From a virus: a stretch of 24,450 nucleotides of DNA. The notes under the pieces were generated by a model that saw only the letters and a program-made list of their open reading frames with translations, was not told where the DNA came from and searched no databases. The stretch covers positions 1-24,450 of the IMG/VR virus record IMGVR_UViG_3300030098_004108. One strand, given 5' to 3'. Shown piece after piece: positions 1 through 6,932 of this stretch (position 1 is the stretch's first letter; each line of letters starts with the position of its first letter). Both the position numbers and the translations under genes were made by a program.

Positions 1-782
1 GACTGAGCATCTCTTTTACAAGTTATTGAACCTGTTACCTCATATCCACCTATGGAATATCCTGAAGGTAATCCATTAGCTACATCAAAAGCAGTTACTG
101 AGACTGACCTTGATATATCTACACTAAAATCACTCATTAAAACATCCCCTGAATCTATAGTATGAACATCAACATCATGGAAATTTAATGGAGTTCCTAA
201 TGTGTCTGTAATGCTCCCTGATGTATCAGCAGGAGAGTCATGAGTTGCCTCTGTTGGATTATATGCAGTCATAAATTTAGCTGAACATTTTAAAACACCT
301 CCATCACTTAATCCATAATTAAAACTCAATCCTGTGCATAAACATGATTTATAGATTAAATCTTTAGCCCCATCATGTCCTGCTTTTTCAAAATGTAAAG
401 TAATAGGAACTGCATTAGCTACCCCATGCTCATATTTTTTAACAGAAGGCAAAGCACCTGTCAGAGCATTTGTCCCATCTCCTACTCCATATAATGCAGT
501 AGTTATCCGATTTATAGCTGAAGGACTACCATTAAATTGTAACTCAATCTCAAAAGTTTGTTTGTCCTTTGAATGTTTAGCCTGATGAGTTCCTTGTCCT
601 AATATTCCTGACCTCTGAGGTGCTATCTCTAGTGGTGCAGTATTTTCTGAAATAGTAAAATCTGTGCAGTCAATAGTGTGCCAAGTTCCATCAGCAGGAG
701 AACAAGCTGTCCCCATTGTTACCTCAGTCCCTATATTGACAATCACATCAGATTTAACCTGATAATTATTACTTATTGCCAT
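1..782 (-). CDS. tail tube protein (3' end beyond window)
   Basis: An open frame of 260 codons starts at an ATG and runs off the left edge without a stop. An AGGGAGAT Shine-Dalgarno lies about 7 bases before the start. The protein begins MAISNNYQVKSDVIVNIGT and has the character of a siphophage major tail tube subunit: no membrane segment, many beta-prone Thr/Ser/Gly stretches, and a segment (DGGVLKCSAKFMTAYNP) like the end of one tube beta-sandwich, followed by a second half. It would polymerise into the tail tube around the tape measure. It follows a probable tail terminator, the usual gene order in siphophages. One of the rare CpGs of the window is here, in an Arg CGG codon. The family call rests on composition, size and order, not on a diagnostic motif. 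Confidence 0.7.
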   Translation of the reverse strand, partial: MAISNNYQVKSDVIVNIGTEVTMGTACSPADGTWHTIDCTDFTISENTAPLEIAPQRSGILGQGTHQAKHSKDKQTFEIELQFNGSPSAINRITTALYGVGDGTNALTGALPSVKKYEHGVANAVPITLHFEKAGHDGAKDLIYKSCLCTGLSFNYGLSDGGVLKCSAKFMTAYNPTEATHDSPADTSGSITDTLGTPLNFHDVDVHTIDSGDVLMSDFSVDISRSVSVTAFDVANGLPSGYSIGGYEVTGSITCKRDAQ

Positions 783-796
783 TTGTTATATCTCCC

Positions 797-1228
797 TTAT
801 TTTGTATATAAATGATTGCAAGTTACATTTAAATCTATTATTTGTAATTCTTCATTATCTTCATTTTCAGTATCTGAAATAAAGTAGTCAATGCTATCCA
901 CAGACAAATTATGATAATTGCCACTACTTTGGATATTATCAAAGAGTAATTTTTTAACCCTGTCAGTCCTGCCTTTAGCATAAATCTCTCCATCCTTTGT
1001 ATATTTTTCCTGAAGATAATATCTAATTAAAACCTCATACTCTAACATCTCTGATTTATTTGTATATTGTAGAATGTTAGTTGATTGAGTTGAAATTCTG
1101 ATGGATTCATTTCCACCCTGTTTCATATATTGGGATGCTATATATACATTCCTAAATTCATCATCAAGTAAATTCCTGATAGCTTTTTCTACTTTATCAT
1201 AAGTTATTTTTTCAAATTCTAAAGTCAT
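797..1228 (-). CDS. probable tail terminator / tail completion protein
   Basis: A 143-residue soluble protein. Its middle and C-terminal parts (EYEVLIRYYLQEKYT, then LQIIDLNVTCNHLYTK) resemble the alternating alpha/beta layout of tail terminators of the lambda gpU / SPP1 gp17 kind, which cap the tail tube and join it to the head. Its position between the head-tail adaptor and the tail tube is the canonical place for this gene. The start ATG overlaps the stop of the upstream gene as TAATG, so translation is probably coupled. The downstream tail tube gene starts 14 bases later with its own ribosome site. No signature motif is visible, so the call leans on order and length; a neck or head-closure protein is the alternative. 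Confidence 0.5.
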   Translation of the reverse strand: MTLEFEKITYDKVEKAIRNLLDDEFRNVYIASQYMKQGGNESIRISTQSTNILQYTNKSEMLEYEVLIRYYLQEKYTKDGEIYAKGRTDRVKKLLFDNIQSSGNYHNLSVDSIDYFISDTENEDNEELQIIDLNVTCNHLYTK

Positions 1229-2442
1229 TATCTATACAACCCCACACTATAAGCATTAGTATTAGTTTCAACCATTCCCTCATTCCTTACAATAATATCC
1301 CATTCATCATCTACTGCCATAGCAGAACCTTCAAACCTTGCATATATACCACCTATAACATTCTGTAGAGTTCCTGATATAGTTATTGAGCTATTAGTAG
1401 TCCCATATAATTGGTCAGAACCATAGGTTTGAACAGAACAAATAGCAGTCCCATAAGCCCCTAGAGTTGTGCATTTTATTTTAATTCTATCATATTTTTC
1501 ACCAAGCCATGAGCCATGAGTTTCAACTAATTTCATAGTCCCTGTATTAGTTATCTCAACTATATCTCCTGATGAGTCAGTTTTATCTATTTCAAAAGCT
1601 AATTTTATAGCACCTGAATTAATCCTATCTGCCAAACCTGTTCCCTCAGCATTAGTAACCTGAGAATATAATTGCTCTGCATATTCTATATCTTTAGTCT
1701 GAACCATATATGAGGCAGTTAATAAAGCATTAGCTCTAATGAGTGGATAATCATATTCTGATGTAGATGCACCATCTAAAAATACAGGAGGTATAGGTCT
1801 TGGGAATCTTCCATCTAATAATGAACTAAGCTCCTGAGCTCCATTAACAAGCATCCTATCTACATAGGTCTTATAATCTTCCCCTGATTCAATTATTAAA
1901 TCATCATTAGGATTTTTATAAGCCCACATTATTAGCCTATTTTTATGCTCATCATAAAACCAAGTATAATTCTCCCCATTTATATCAATAACATCTGATG
2001 TAGCAGGTATAGAAACAGCCTGAGATGTTGCATGATATTGTGGTTCAGTATTTAAAACACCTCTAACCACATCAACCCTAGAGCCTGAAACTTTATAGAT
2101 TAACATATATTCAGTCCCAATTTTAATAATCCTACCTACTGCAAAATCTACATGAGTATCTGACATTGTGATGCTTGTTTCACTAATACTAATTGTCTCT
2201 GTAGTTGTTTCACCTGTAACTGATGATGCAGAAATATCATCAACCTGTAATTTACCATCTAATTCTTTACCATTCTCATATAGGTTAGTAATTACCCCAC
2301 AATCATTAGATACATATAAAGATTCACCTGTTTCAATTAGTTCAAAATTTCTGATAATTTCTTTAGAATCATAGGAATCAATATCAGGTAAAATATCCTG
2401 TAAATCTCTTTGACTTGCATATTTAAATGTAGTGTTAGCCAT
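1228..2442 (-). CDS. head-tail adaptor-like virion protein with extra beta domains
   Basis: A 404-residue protein with no membrane segment. The middle (about residues 190-285: DRMLVNGAQELSSLLDGRFP, then a helix-rich stretch with LIRANALLTASYMVQ and YAEQLYSQ) resembles the helical fold of head-tail connector proteins of the gp6/DUF1320 type, which sit under the portal. It is flanked by Thr/Ser-rich beta-prone regions (about 60-165 and 290-404), so the protein is much longer than a plain adaptor of about 100-150 residues. Position agrees: it precedes the probable tail terminator and tail tube. The start is an ATG with AAGGGAT upstream, and it overlaps the end of a tiny upstream gene. Adaptor is inferred; the extra domains could be decorations or a neck collar. 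Confidence 0.5.
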   Translation of the reverse strand: MANTTFKYASQRDLQDILPDIDSYDSKEIIRNFELIETGESLYVSNDCGVITNLYENGKELDGKLQVDDISASSVTGETTTETISISETSITMSDTHVDFAVGRIIKIGTEYMLIYKVSGSRVDVVRGVLNTEPQYHATSQAVSIPATSDVIDINGENYTWFYDEHKNRLIMWAYKNPNDDLIIESGEDYKTYVDRMLVNGAQELSSLLDGRFPRPIPPVFLDGASTSEYDYPLIRANALLTASYMVQTKDIEYAEQLYSQVTNAEGTGLADRINSGAIKLAFEIDKTDSSGDIVEITNTGTMKLVETHGSWLGEKYDRIKIKCTTLGAYGTAICSVQTYGSDQLYGTTNSSITISGTLQNVIGGIYARFEGSAMAVDDEWDIIVRNEGMVETNTNAYSVGLYR

Positions 2443-2569
2443 TTTTTATCCCTTTAGTTAATATATTTTGCTGTTTTTCAGCATCCTCTTTAGTTGGGAA
2501 TTTAGCTATCTCAACCTTATCAATTACTAAAACCCAATCCCCTCCATATTGTATAATATAGCTATCCAA
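2435..2569 (-). CDS. small hypothetical protein, 44 aa (TTG start)
   Basis: A 44-codon frame starting at TTG, overlapping the stop of the preceding small gene by 8 bases, with AGAGG about 5 bases before it. The product begins (M)DSYIIQYGGDWVLVIDK and ends NILTKGIKNG, and looks like a compact beta-rich soluble peptide with a basic C-terminus. Its stop lies 6-8 bases inside the next gene, giving coupling at both ends. It fills a stretch that would otherwise look non-coding. Function unknown. The support is the uninterrupted frame, the ribosome site and the tiling with its neighbours. Confidence 0.5.
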   Translation of the reverse strand: MDSYIIQYGGDWVLVIDKVEIAKFPTKEDAEKQQNILTKGIKNG

Positions 2570-2714
2570 GTTTTCCTCTTACTGATTTCCATAGTTTATC
2601 ATCTAATTTATTTTTAGATGATTTAACTAAATAATCACCCAAAGCAACTAATAAAGTCTTAATCATTTTCTCAGTAAATATTGTTTTAATTATTATTCCT
2701 AATAAAGTAGGCAT
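2562..2714 (-). CDS. small hypothetical protein, 50 aa
   Basis: A 50-codon frame with an ATG start preceded by a strong AGGAG site 7-8 bases upstream. It begins immediately after the stop of the preceding small membrane gene (TAA then ATG with no gap). The product starts MPTLLGIIIKTIFTEKMIK and ends KLWKSVRGKLG. It is amphipathic and lysine-rich with one weakly hydrophobic N-terminal helix, so it might associate with the membrane. It lies in the cluster of small genes between the lysis genes and the head-tail adaptor. No family recognised. Confidence 0.6.
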   Translation of the reverse strand: MPTLLGIIIKTIFTEKMIKTLLVALGDYLVKSSKNKLDDKLWKSVRGKLG

Positions 2715-2834
2715 TTATTTTCTCCTGTATTTTTTTATTAAATCAGTAATCCAAATTTTTAAGGCTATATATATAACCCATAAAGGGATAGCTATAATAA
2801 ACCCTGAAACAAATGAAAAAAATAATCTACTCAA
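2715..2834 (-). CDS. small single-pass membrane protein, 39 aa (TTG start)
   Basis: A 39-codon frame starting at TTG inside the last codons of the preceding gene. The product is one long hydrophobic segment (about residues 4-28: LFFSFVSGFIIAIPLWVIYI and on) followed by a positively charged tail DLIKKYRRK, so it is a single-pass protein with the basic end inside. The stop directly abuts the next ATG. The TTG start has only a weak AGAGA about 11 bases upstream, which lowers confidence. Small membrane proteins beside a lysozyme are often holins, antiholins or spanin parts; which applies here cannot be told. Confidence 0.45.
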   Translation of the reverse strand: MSRLFFSFVSGFIIAIPLWVIYIALKIWITDLIKKYRRK

Positions 2835-3075
2835 ATCCAAATTTATCTCTCCTGTTCCAATATTTAATCCTTGCTTTCTCCTCTATACAATTATCATCTA
2901 TTCCATCTCTTTTCAATATCCATTGTCCTCTATCAGAATTATAGTAAAATTCATCTTTATCCCATTTACATATTAATCCAACATTCTCATCATCCTCTGC
3001 ATAATATGGATATGAGCAATTAATAGTCTCACTAATTCCCCACATAATTAAAACTGATGTTATATATTCAATCAT
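2827..3075 (-). CDS. hypothetical protein, possibly exported, 82 aa
   Basis: An 82-residue protein with a short hydrophobic N-terminus (MIEYITSVLIMWGISETINC) followed by an acidic and aromatic soluble part (YYAEDDENVGLICKWDKDEF). Two Cys residues, at about 20 and 36, could pair if it is exported. The Cys after the hydrophobic stretch is not in a good lipobox, so a spanin-type lipoprotein is only a weak possibility. The ATG overlaps the upstream stop as ATGA. It lies in the lysis-associated cluster. No family recognised. Confidence 0.6.
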   Translation of the reverse strand: MIEYITSVLIMWGISETINCSYPYYAEDDENVGLICKWDKDEFYYNSDRGQWILKRDGIDDNCIEEKARIKYWNRRDKFGFE

Positions 3076-3494
3076 TTTTTAGGCTTCCCACCTTTACCCC
3101 ATATAATATCACCATTTCCTGAAACCATTTTAGAATGTTTGTTTTGAATCCTAACAGATTTATCATCTAATATTATTTCCTTAGAACTATCTTCCATCAT
3201 ATTATTTATTAATGTTTTACATATTTCAACCATTGGGTCAGGTTTATCTGCTCCTGATAGAGATGATAAAATAGTTATTAATGATATAACAACAGAACTA
3301 ACCACACCTGAGATAACTGCTAAACTCTCTGCTGATAAAGTCTGTGCTGAGTAAATCAAACTTAATATACATAATAGAATCACAGGCAAAGCACCTAATG
3401 ACACAACATACATAGCCTTATCTTTAAGAATCCTCTGAGCTAATAATCTATCAGCTTTTTTTTTGTCAATTTGTTTAGGACTTAATTCAGGCAC
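3072..3494 (-). CDS. two-TM membrane protein, candidate holin or lysis protein
   Basis: A 140-residue protein with a charged N-terminus (SPKQIDKKKADRLLAQRILK), two hydrophobic segments (about 28-48, with VVSLGALPVILLCILSLIY, and about 57-80, with LAVISGVVSSVVISLITIL) joined by a short loop, and a soluble C-terminal half ending GNGDIIWGKGGKPKK. A helical hairpin of this kind next to a lysozyme suggests a class II holin or another envelope protein, although 140 residues is long for a holin. The start is GTG, overlapping the stop of the metallophosphoesterase gene; a G-rich stretch (GGGGG) lies about 9 bases upstream. A second holin candidate lies between the phosphoesterase and lysozyme genes. 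Confidence 0.65.
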   Translation of the reverse strand: MPELSPKQIDKKKADRLLAQRILKDKAMYVVSLGALPVILLCILSLIYSAQTLSAESLAVISGVVSSVVISLITILSSLSGADKPDPMVEICKTLINNMMEDSSKEIILDDKSVRIQNKHSKMVSGNGDIIWGKGGKPKK

Positions 3495-4251
3495 TAATCA
3501 TATCCCCCCATAGACTTGTTTTACCATTAATTATTTCAACTATTTCTATTTTAAAATCACCATTTTTAAACCAATCTACTATAGCAAAAGCATGATTCCA
3601 ATTATGTAGATTCCCTCTTAACCATTTATTTTTTTCACTACTCATATCTTTTAAACAACCTAAACTCCAAGCTGATTGAGTTCCACCCAATCCTGTCTCA
3701 GTAAATCTCTGAAGGTCATGAGTATGTCCATAAATTATATTTTCTTTATATGCTGATAAATGCTTTTTAGCATGATGGATAGGGATATAATCTCCATGAG
3801 TAAAATTCAGCTTTCCTATTTTTAGCTTTTTAGTTGATACATATTCCCAATATTTATAACCTCTGTCATTTAATTTAAGAGCCTCCTGAGTCATATACTT
3901 GGGGAGATATGGATGCTTAGTAACAAAGTTATCAAGCCATAGTTCATGATTCCCCTGAATAAAATGCCTCTCCTTACAACCCACTCTATTTAAATGTCTA
4001 TCTATAATATCCATTCCTTCATTTACTTTTTTAACCTCTTTATCTAACATAGGGATTAATATCTCTAATGGAGGTCTCTCTCTATCCCTCCAATAATGAT
4101 TACTAAATAATTCCCATTCACCTGTATCACCTAAATCTATGTAGGTATCAGGTTTCACTTTGTCTATTGCTTGACATACTATATCAATAGCTTTTTTATC
4201 ATGCAGAGGGAAATGTTTATCAGGAGTAACTATTGCTCTCTGAGTAATCAC
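3487..4251 (-). CDS. calcineurin-like metallophosphoesterase
   Basis: A 254-residue protein with the full metal-binding signature of calcineurin-like phosphoesterases: DKH at residues 11-13, LGD at 40-42, GNHE at 100-103, THGD at 151-154 and GHTH at 175-178. These residues bind two divalent metals and hydrolyse phosphoester bonds. The substrate cannot be read from the sequence; relatives act on nucleic acids, nucleotides or phosphoproteins. The start is GTG, overlapping the stop of the preceding tiny membrane gene (GTGA), with AGAG 5-6 bases upstream. Its place within the lysis cassette is unusual, since phage phosphoesterases usually sit with DNA metabolism. It may degrade host or phage nucleic acid late in infection, or be a moron. 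Confidence 0.88.
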   Translation of the reverse strand: MITQRAIVTPDKHFPLHDKKAIDIVCQAIDKVKPDTYIDLGDTGEWELFSNHYWRDRERPPLEILIPMLDKEVKKVNEGMDIIDRHLNRVGCKERHFIQGNHELWLDNFVTKHPYLPKYMTQEALKLNDRGYKYWEYVSTKKLKIGKLNFTHGDYIPIHHAKKHLSAYKENIIYGHTHDLQRFTETGLGGTQSAWSLGCLKDMSSEKNKWLRGNLHNWNHAFAIVDWFKNGDFKIEIVEIINGKTSLWGDMISA

Positions 4252-4394
4252 TTAATCTCTTTATTTATTTTTATTAATATATATATCAATGTCATTAATG
4301 AAACTAATGCACTCATAATAGGAGGGATATACTCAGTCCAATGTAATGCACTCCCTACTATTCCTATTCCTGCTGTTTTTAATGTATCTACCAA
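4248..4394 (-). CDS. tiny holin-like membrane protein, 48 aa (TTG start)
   Basis: A 48-codon frame starts at TTG within the last codons of the lysozyme gene (TTGGTAG), with AAAGG about 8 bases upstream, and ends by overlapping the GTG of the metallophosphoesterase (GTGA). The product begins (M)VDTLKTAGIGIVGSALHW, then has a hydrophobic segment at about 24-42 (IPPIMSALVSLMTLIYILI) and a basic tail KINKEIK. An amphipathic N-terminal helix, one strong membrane helix and direct coupling to a lysozyme gene fit a small holin or pinholin, which would open the inner membrane for the endolysin. It is the only gene in what otherwise looks like a 136-base gap. Holin is inferred from size and context. 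Confidence 0.6.
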   Translation of the reverse strand: MVDTLKTAGIGIVGSALHWTEYIPPIMSALVSLMTLIYILIKINKEIK

Positions 4395-4798
4395 TTTTGA
4401 GCCTTTACTATGTTAGATAATTTTATAGCTCTATTAGGTGTCTGTTTAGCCCATAAACTATCAAGCATTTCAGCAGATGCTTTGTCCCATCTCTTACCTT
4501 CTAAATGAGCTATAGCTTTTTTAAACTTACTAAACCCATTTAACCCTAATTGAAAAACCATCTCATAAACTACATCCTGAACAGGCTCAGGCATATATTT
4601 CATCCATTTAAATTTATCATCTACCTTGTTCATTAAGTGAGCCAATTTTCTCTCTAATATTATATCAGCAATATCCCTATCTAATATCAAATCCTTAACA
4701 GCAAATCCATATCCAATAGTATCCACCCCTGCTGTGCATTTGTAAACCCTATCTCTAAATCCTTCTGACTCCTTAACTGCTTCTAATAATTTATCCAT
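4388..4798 (-). CDS. T4-like lysozyme / endolysin (GH24)
   Basis: A 136-residue muramidase of the T4 lysozyme (GH24) family, which cleaves the glycan strand of peptidoglycan at the end of infection. The catalytic segment near the N-terminus reads ESEGFRDRVYKCTAGVDTIG. Glu12 matches T4 Glu11 and Thr27 matches T4 Thr26, while the T4 Asp20 position is Cys21. The E-x8-D/C-x5-T form with Cys occurs naturally in this family, so the enzyme is probably active. No signal peptide or SAR segment is seen, so export needs a holin. The ATG follows GGAGG about 10 bases upstream, which lies inside the end of the fibre gene. The protein is slightly shorter than T4 lysozyme (164). Confidence 0.9.
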   Translation of the reverse strand: MDKLLEAVKESEGFRDRVYKCTAGVDTIGYGFAVKDLILDRDIADIILERKLAHLMNKVDDKFKWMKYMPEPVQDVVYEMVFQLGLNGFSKFKKAIAHLEGKRWDKASAEMLDSLWAKQTPNRAIKLSNIVKAQNW

Positions 4799-6859
4799 CT
4801 ATTCAGTTCCTCCTGATTCAAATGTATTTGATTGTCTTGCAGATGGGGAAATCCATGATGCTCCCCTTGTGTTACTCCTATTATATACACTTATTGGAGT
4901 ATCAGGAGTATCCTCAATCCACATACTAAATAATGCAACAGCATTATTTATATCATAATGGTAAAACTCCCTATTAGACCTCCCTGTGTCAGGGTATTCT
5001 ACCATTAAACTACTCTGAAATTCCTCATAATCAGTATTTAACTGCTCAACTATCCCAACAATCTGAGGAGCAGAATCAAAACTTTGATAACTCTTAACAT
5101 TAGCAGATTGATTGTAATCTCCATTATTTGAGGATAAATCAAAGGTTGCTCCATTATTATAGACCTTTGCAATATTACTACTATCTAATTTAGTATCCCA
5201 AATACAGACCTCATCAATTTTGCATTGACCATAGTAATCAAACTCACAATAAGGGAAGGCTTTAGTAACTGTATCTTCATTAGGTGGTGTATAGTCAAAC
5301 TCCCAAAAGCCTAATAAATAACCTGTAGTTACTTGCTTATTTACATCCTGATTTATATTATCAGGAAAATGAGATGCAGTTATTGATTCATTAAAAAGAA
5401 CTTCCCCATTAACATATATTACAATAGATTGTCCTGCCATGTCAAAAGTAACTATCCAATGATTCCATTCATTAGGGTTGTATCCTGTAATGATATTTTC
5501 TATTGTGTCTGTGCTATAATAAGCATCACTTTCCTCAGGTGAATCACCACCAGTAATAAGCCTTAACTTTCCATCATTACTAAATCCTATAGATAAAAAA
5601 TTATTATAAGCATCATCACCTGTTAAATCGCATCCATTATAACCATGAATAACACCTGCTCCTTCATCAAATACCTCAGGCAATCCATAACTTAATAATG
5701 TTGTTCCACTTGATGGATTTTTTAACCAAGCTGAAAAAGTCCAATCATCTGCTAAATAATCTGAATCATCAGTTATTTTAGGGACAACCCCATATGTTTG
5801 CATTTGACAATGTGTGTTGACATAATCAGGCTCAGGGGATGGTGTTTCTGCTGTTCTAACATCATTTAACTTAGCTGAACTTAACATTACATTTCCTGCT
5901 GTATCCCTAGCTGTTATCCATATATCATAAAGAGTATCTTGTGTCAATCCATCAAAAGTTAAAGAGACAATTTCATTCCCATCAATCCCTGTAACATTAT
6001 CAGCACTAGCTATAGTAACAGAACCATAGTCATCCTGATTTATTACCTGAGCAGGTGTAGGTGCTCCTGCATTGTAAGGAACACACAATCCAAATATATC
6101 ACCTGACTCATTAATTCTAGTGCTTACTATTATATGAGTTTCAGCAGGTTCATTCTCCATCCAAATTGAAAAACCATTATCAGGGACAAACTCAGGAGGA
6201 GTTGTATCAGCAGGAGGGTCAGGTGCATCCTCTGATAAAGTAGCTCCTGTTATTTGAGAATAAACTACTGAGGACTCATTAGGAGTATGTTCATCATCCT
6301 CAAATGTTAAATATAAATCATAAGATGTTCCTGTTGATAATCCTGTAAATAGTATAAAATTCTCTCCCTGACCCATTGGAATATTTAATCTTTTAAATCC
6401 TGCTCCAAGTGTTGTTCCACTAGCATCTTGACCTGCTCTAATTTGAGTAGTAGTAGGTTCATCTGCACCATCAGACAATAAAACACAATCATATTGACCT
6501 GCCTCATTAGGAGTAAATTTATATTTCAAGGCTGTAGTGGTTACCCCCTCATCTACTACAGATAATCCTGAGTTCATTACAGGAGGATAGGTGTCCTCAC
6601 CTGATACTCCATTCCATTGTTGGATTCCACCTGCAATAGTATTACCATTAAAATATCTTTTCATTCTATCATTTAAAGATAATATCTGACCATTCTCCTC
6701 AGTTCCTGCTGTTCCAAATTCATTGAATAAAGCATCATTTAAAGAGCCTTTATTATTAGCCCATGCACTATTTAAATAATCTTTCATCTGACCATTCAAG
6801 TCATTCCCTCCTGATGTATCATGGTCAAATCCTTGTTTTAGCTTGTCATTTACTGACAT
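4799..6859 (-). CDS. LamG / FnIII-type virion fibre or decoration protein
   Basis: A 686-residue protein with several domains. Residues 1-75 hold about four units of roughly 20 residues sharing LND(x)Phi(xx)(Y/F) (VNDKLKQGF, LNGQMKDYL, LNDALFNEF, LNDRMKRYF). Residues 95-190 and 225-335 are two FnIII-like beta-sandwiches with the ending LSTGTSYDLYLTFED / LTQDTLYDIWITARD. Residues about 345-575 are a LamG/concanavalin-like domain (DDWTFSAWLKNPSSGTTLLS, NEWNHWIVTFD, IVIYVNGEVLF, KIDEVCIWDTKLD), a fold that often binds glycans. A helical C-terminus follows. It sits directly after the major capsid gene, so it may be a head fibre or decoration, or a tail fibre. Start ATG has AAGGAG 6 bases upstream. 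Confidence 0.8.
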   Translation of the reverse strand: MSVNDKLKQGFDHDTSGGNDLNGQMKDYLNSAWANNKGSLNDALFNEFGTAGTEENGQILSLNDRMKRYFNGNTIAGGIQQWNGVSGEDTYPPVMNSGLSVVDEGVTTTALKYKFTPNEAGQYDCVLLSDGADEPTTTQIRAGQDASGTTLGAGFKRLNIPMGQGENFILFTGLSTGTSYDLYLTFEDDEHTPNESSVVYSQITGATLSEDAPDPPADTTPPEFVPDNGFSIWMENEPAETHIIVSTRINESGDIFGLCVPYNAGAPTPAQVINQDDYGSVTIASADNVTGIDGNEIVSLTFDGLTQDTLYDIWITARDTAGNVMLSSAKLNDVRTAETPSPEPDYVNTHCQMQTYGVVPKITDDSDYLADDWTFSAWLKNPSSGTTLLSYGLPEVFDEGAGVIHGYNGCDLTGDDAYNNFLSIGFSNDGKLRLITGGDSPEESDAYYSTDTIENIITGYNPNEWNHWIVTFDMAGQSIVIYVNGEVLFNESITASHFPDNINQDVNKQVTTGYLLGFWEFDYTPPNEDTVTKAFPYCEFDYYGQCKIDEVCIWDTKLDSSNIAKVYNNGATFDLSSNNGDYNQSANVKSYQSFDSAPQIVGIVEQLNTDYEEFQSSLMVEYPDTGRSNREFYHYDINNAVALFSMWIEDTPDTPISVYNRSNTRGASWISPSARQSNTFESGGTE

Positions 6860-6877
6860 AAAATCTCCTTAGTTATA

Positions 6878-6897
6878 GGGGGGAATAAATCCCCCCC
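6878..6897 (-). other. G6/C6 hairpin in the leader of the fibre gene
   Basis: On the plus strand six G, then AATAAAT, then seven C, so the minus-strand RNA folds as a 6-bp pure G-C stem with a 7-base loop. It lies between the capsid-gene terminator hairpin and the ribosome site of the fibre gene. No U-tract follows, so it is not a classical terminator by itself. It may protect an RNA end, mark a processing site or slow entry to the fibre gene. It is the strongest G-C block in a very A+T-rich window. Confidence 0.6.
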
Positions 6898-6908
6898 ATA
6901 TTCCAATA

Positions 6909-6932
6909 AAAAAAGATTGATTAATCTTTTTT
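6909..6932 (-). terminator. A/T-rich intrinsic terminator at the end of the capsid gene
   Basis: A perfect 10-bp inverted repeat (AAAAAAGATT, 4-base loop, AATCTTTTTT) that on the transcribed strand ends in seven U. It includes the stop codon and the last three sense codons of the major capsid gene. The stem has only one G-C pair per side, so termination is probably partial. That would lower expression of the fibre and lysis genes relative to the capsid protein, which is needed in hundreds of copies. Confidence 0.55.
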
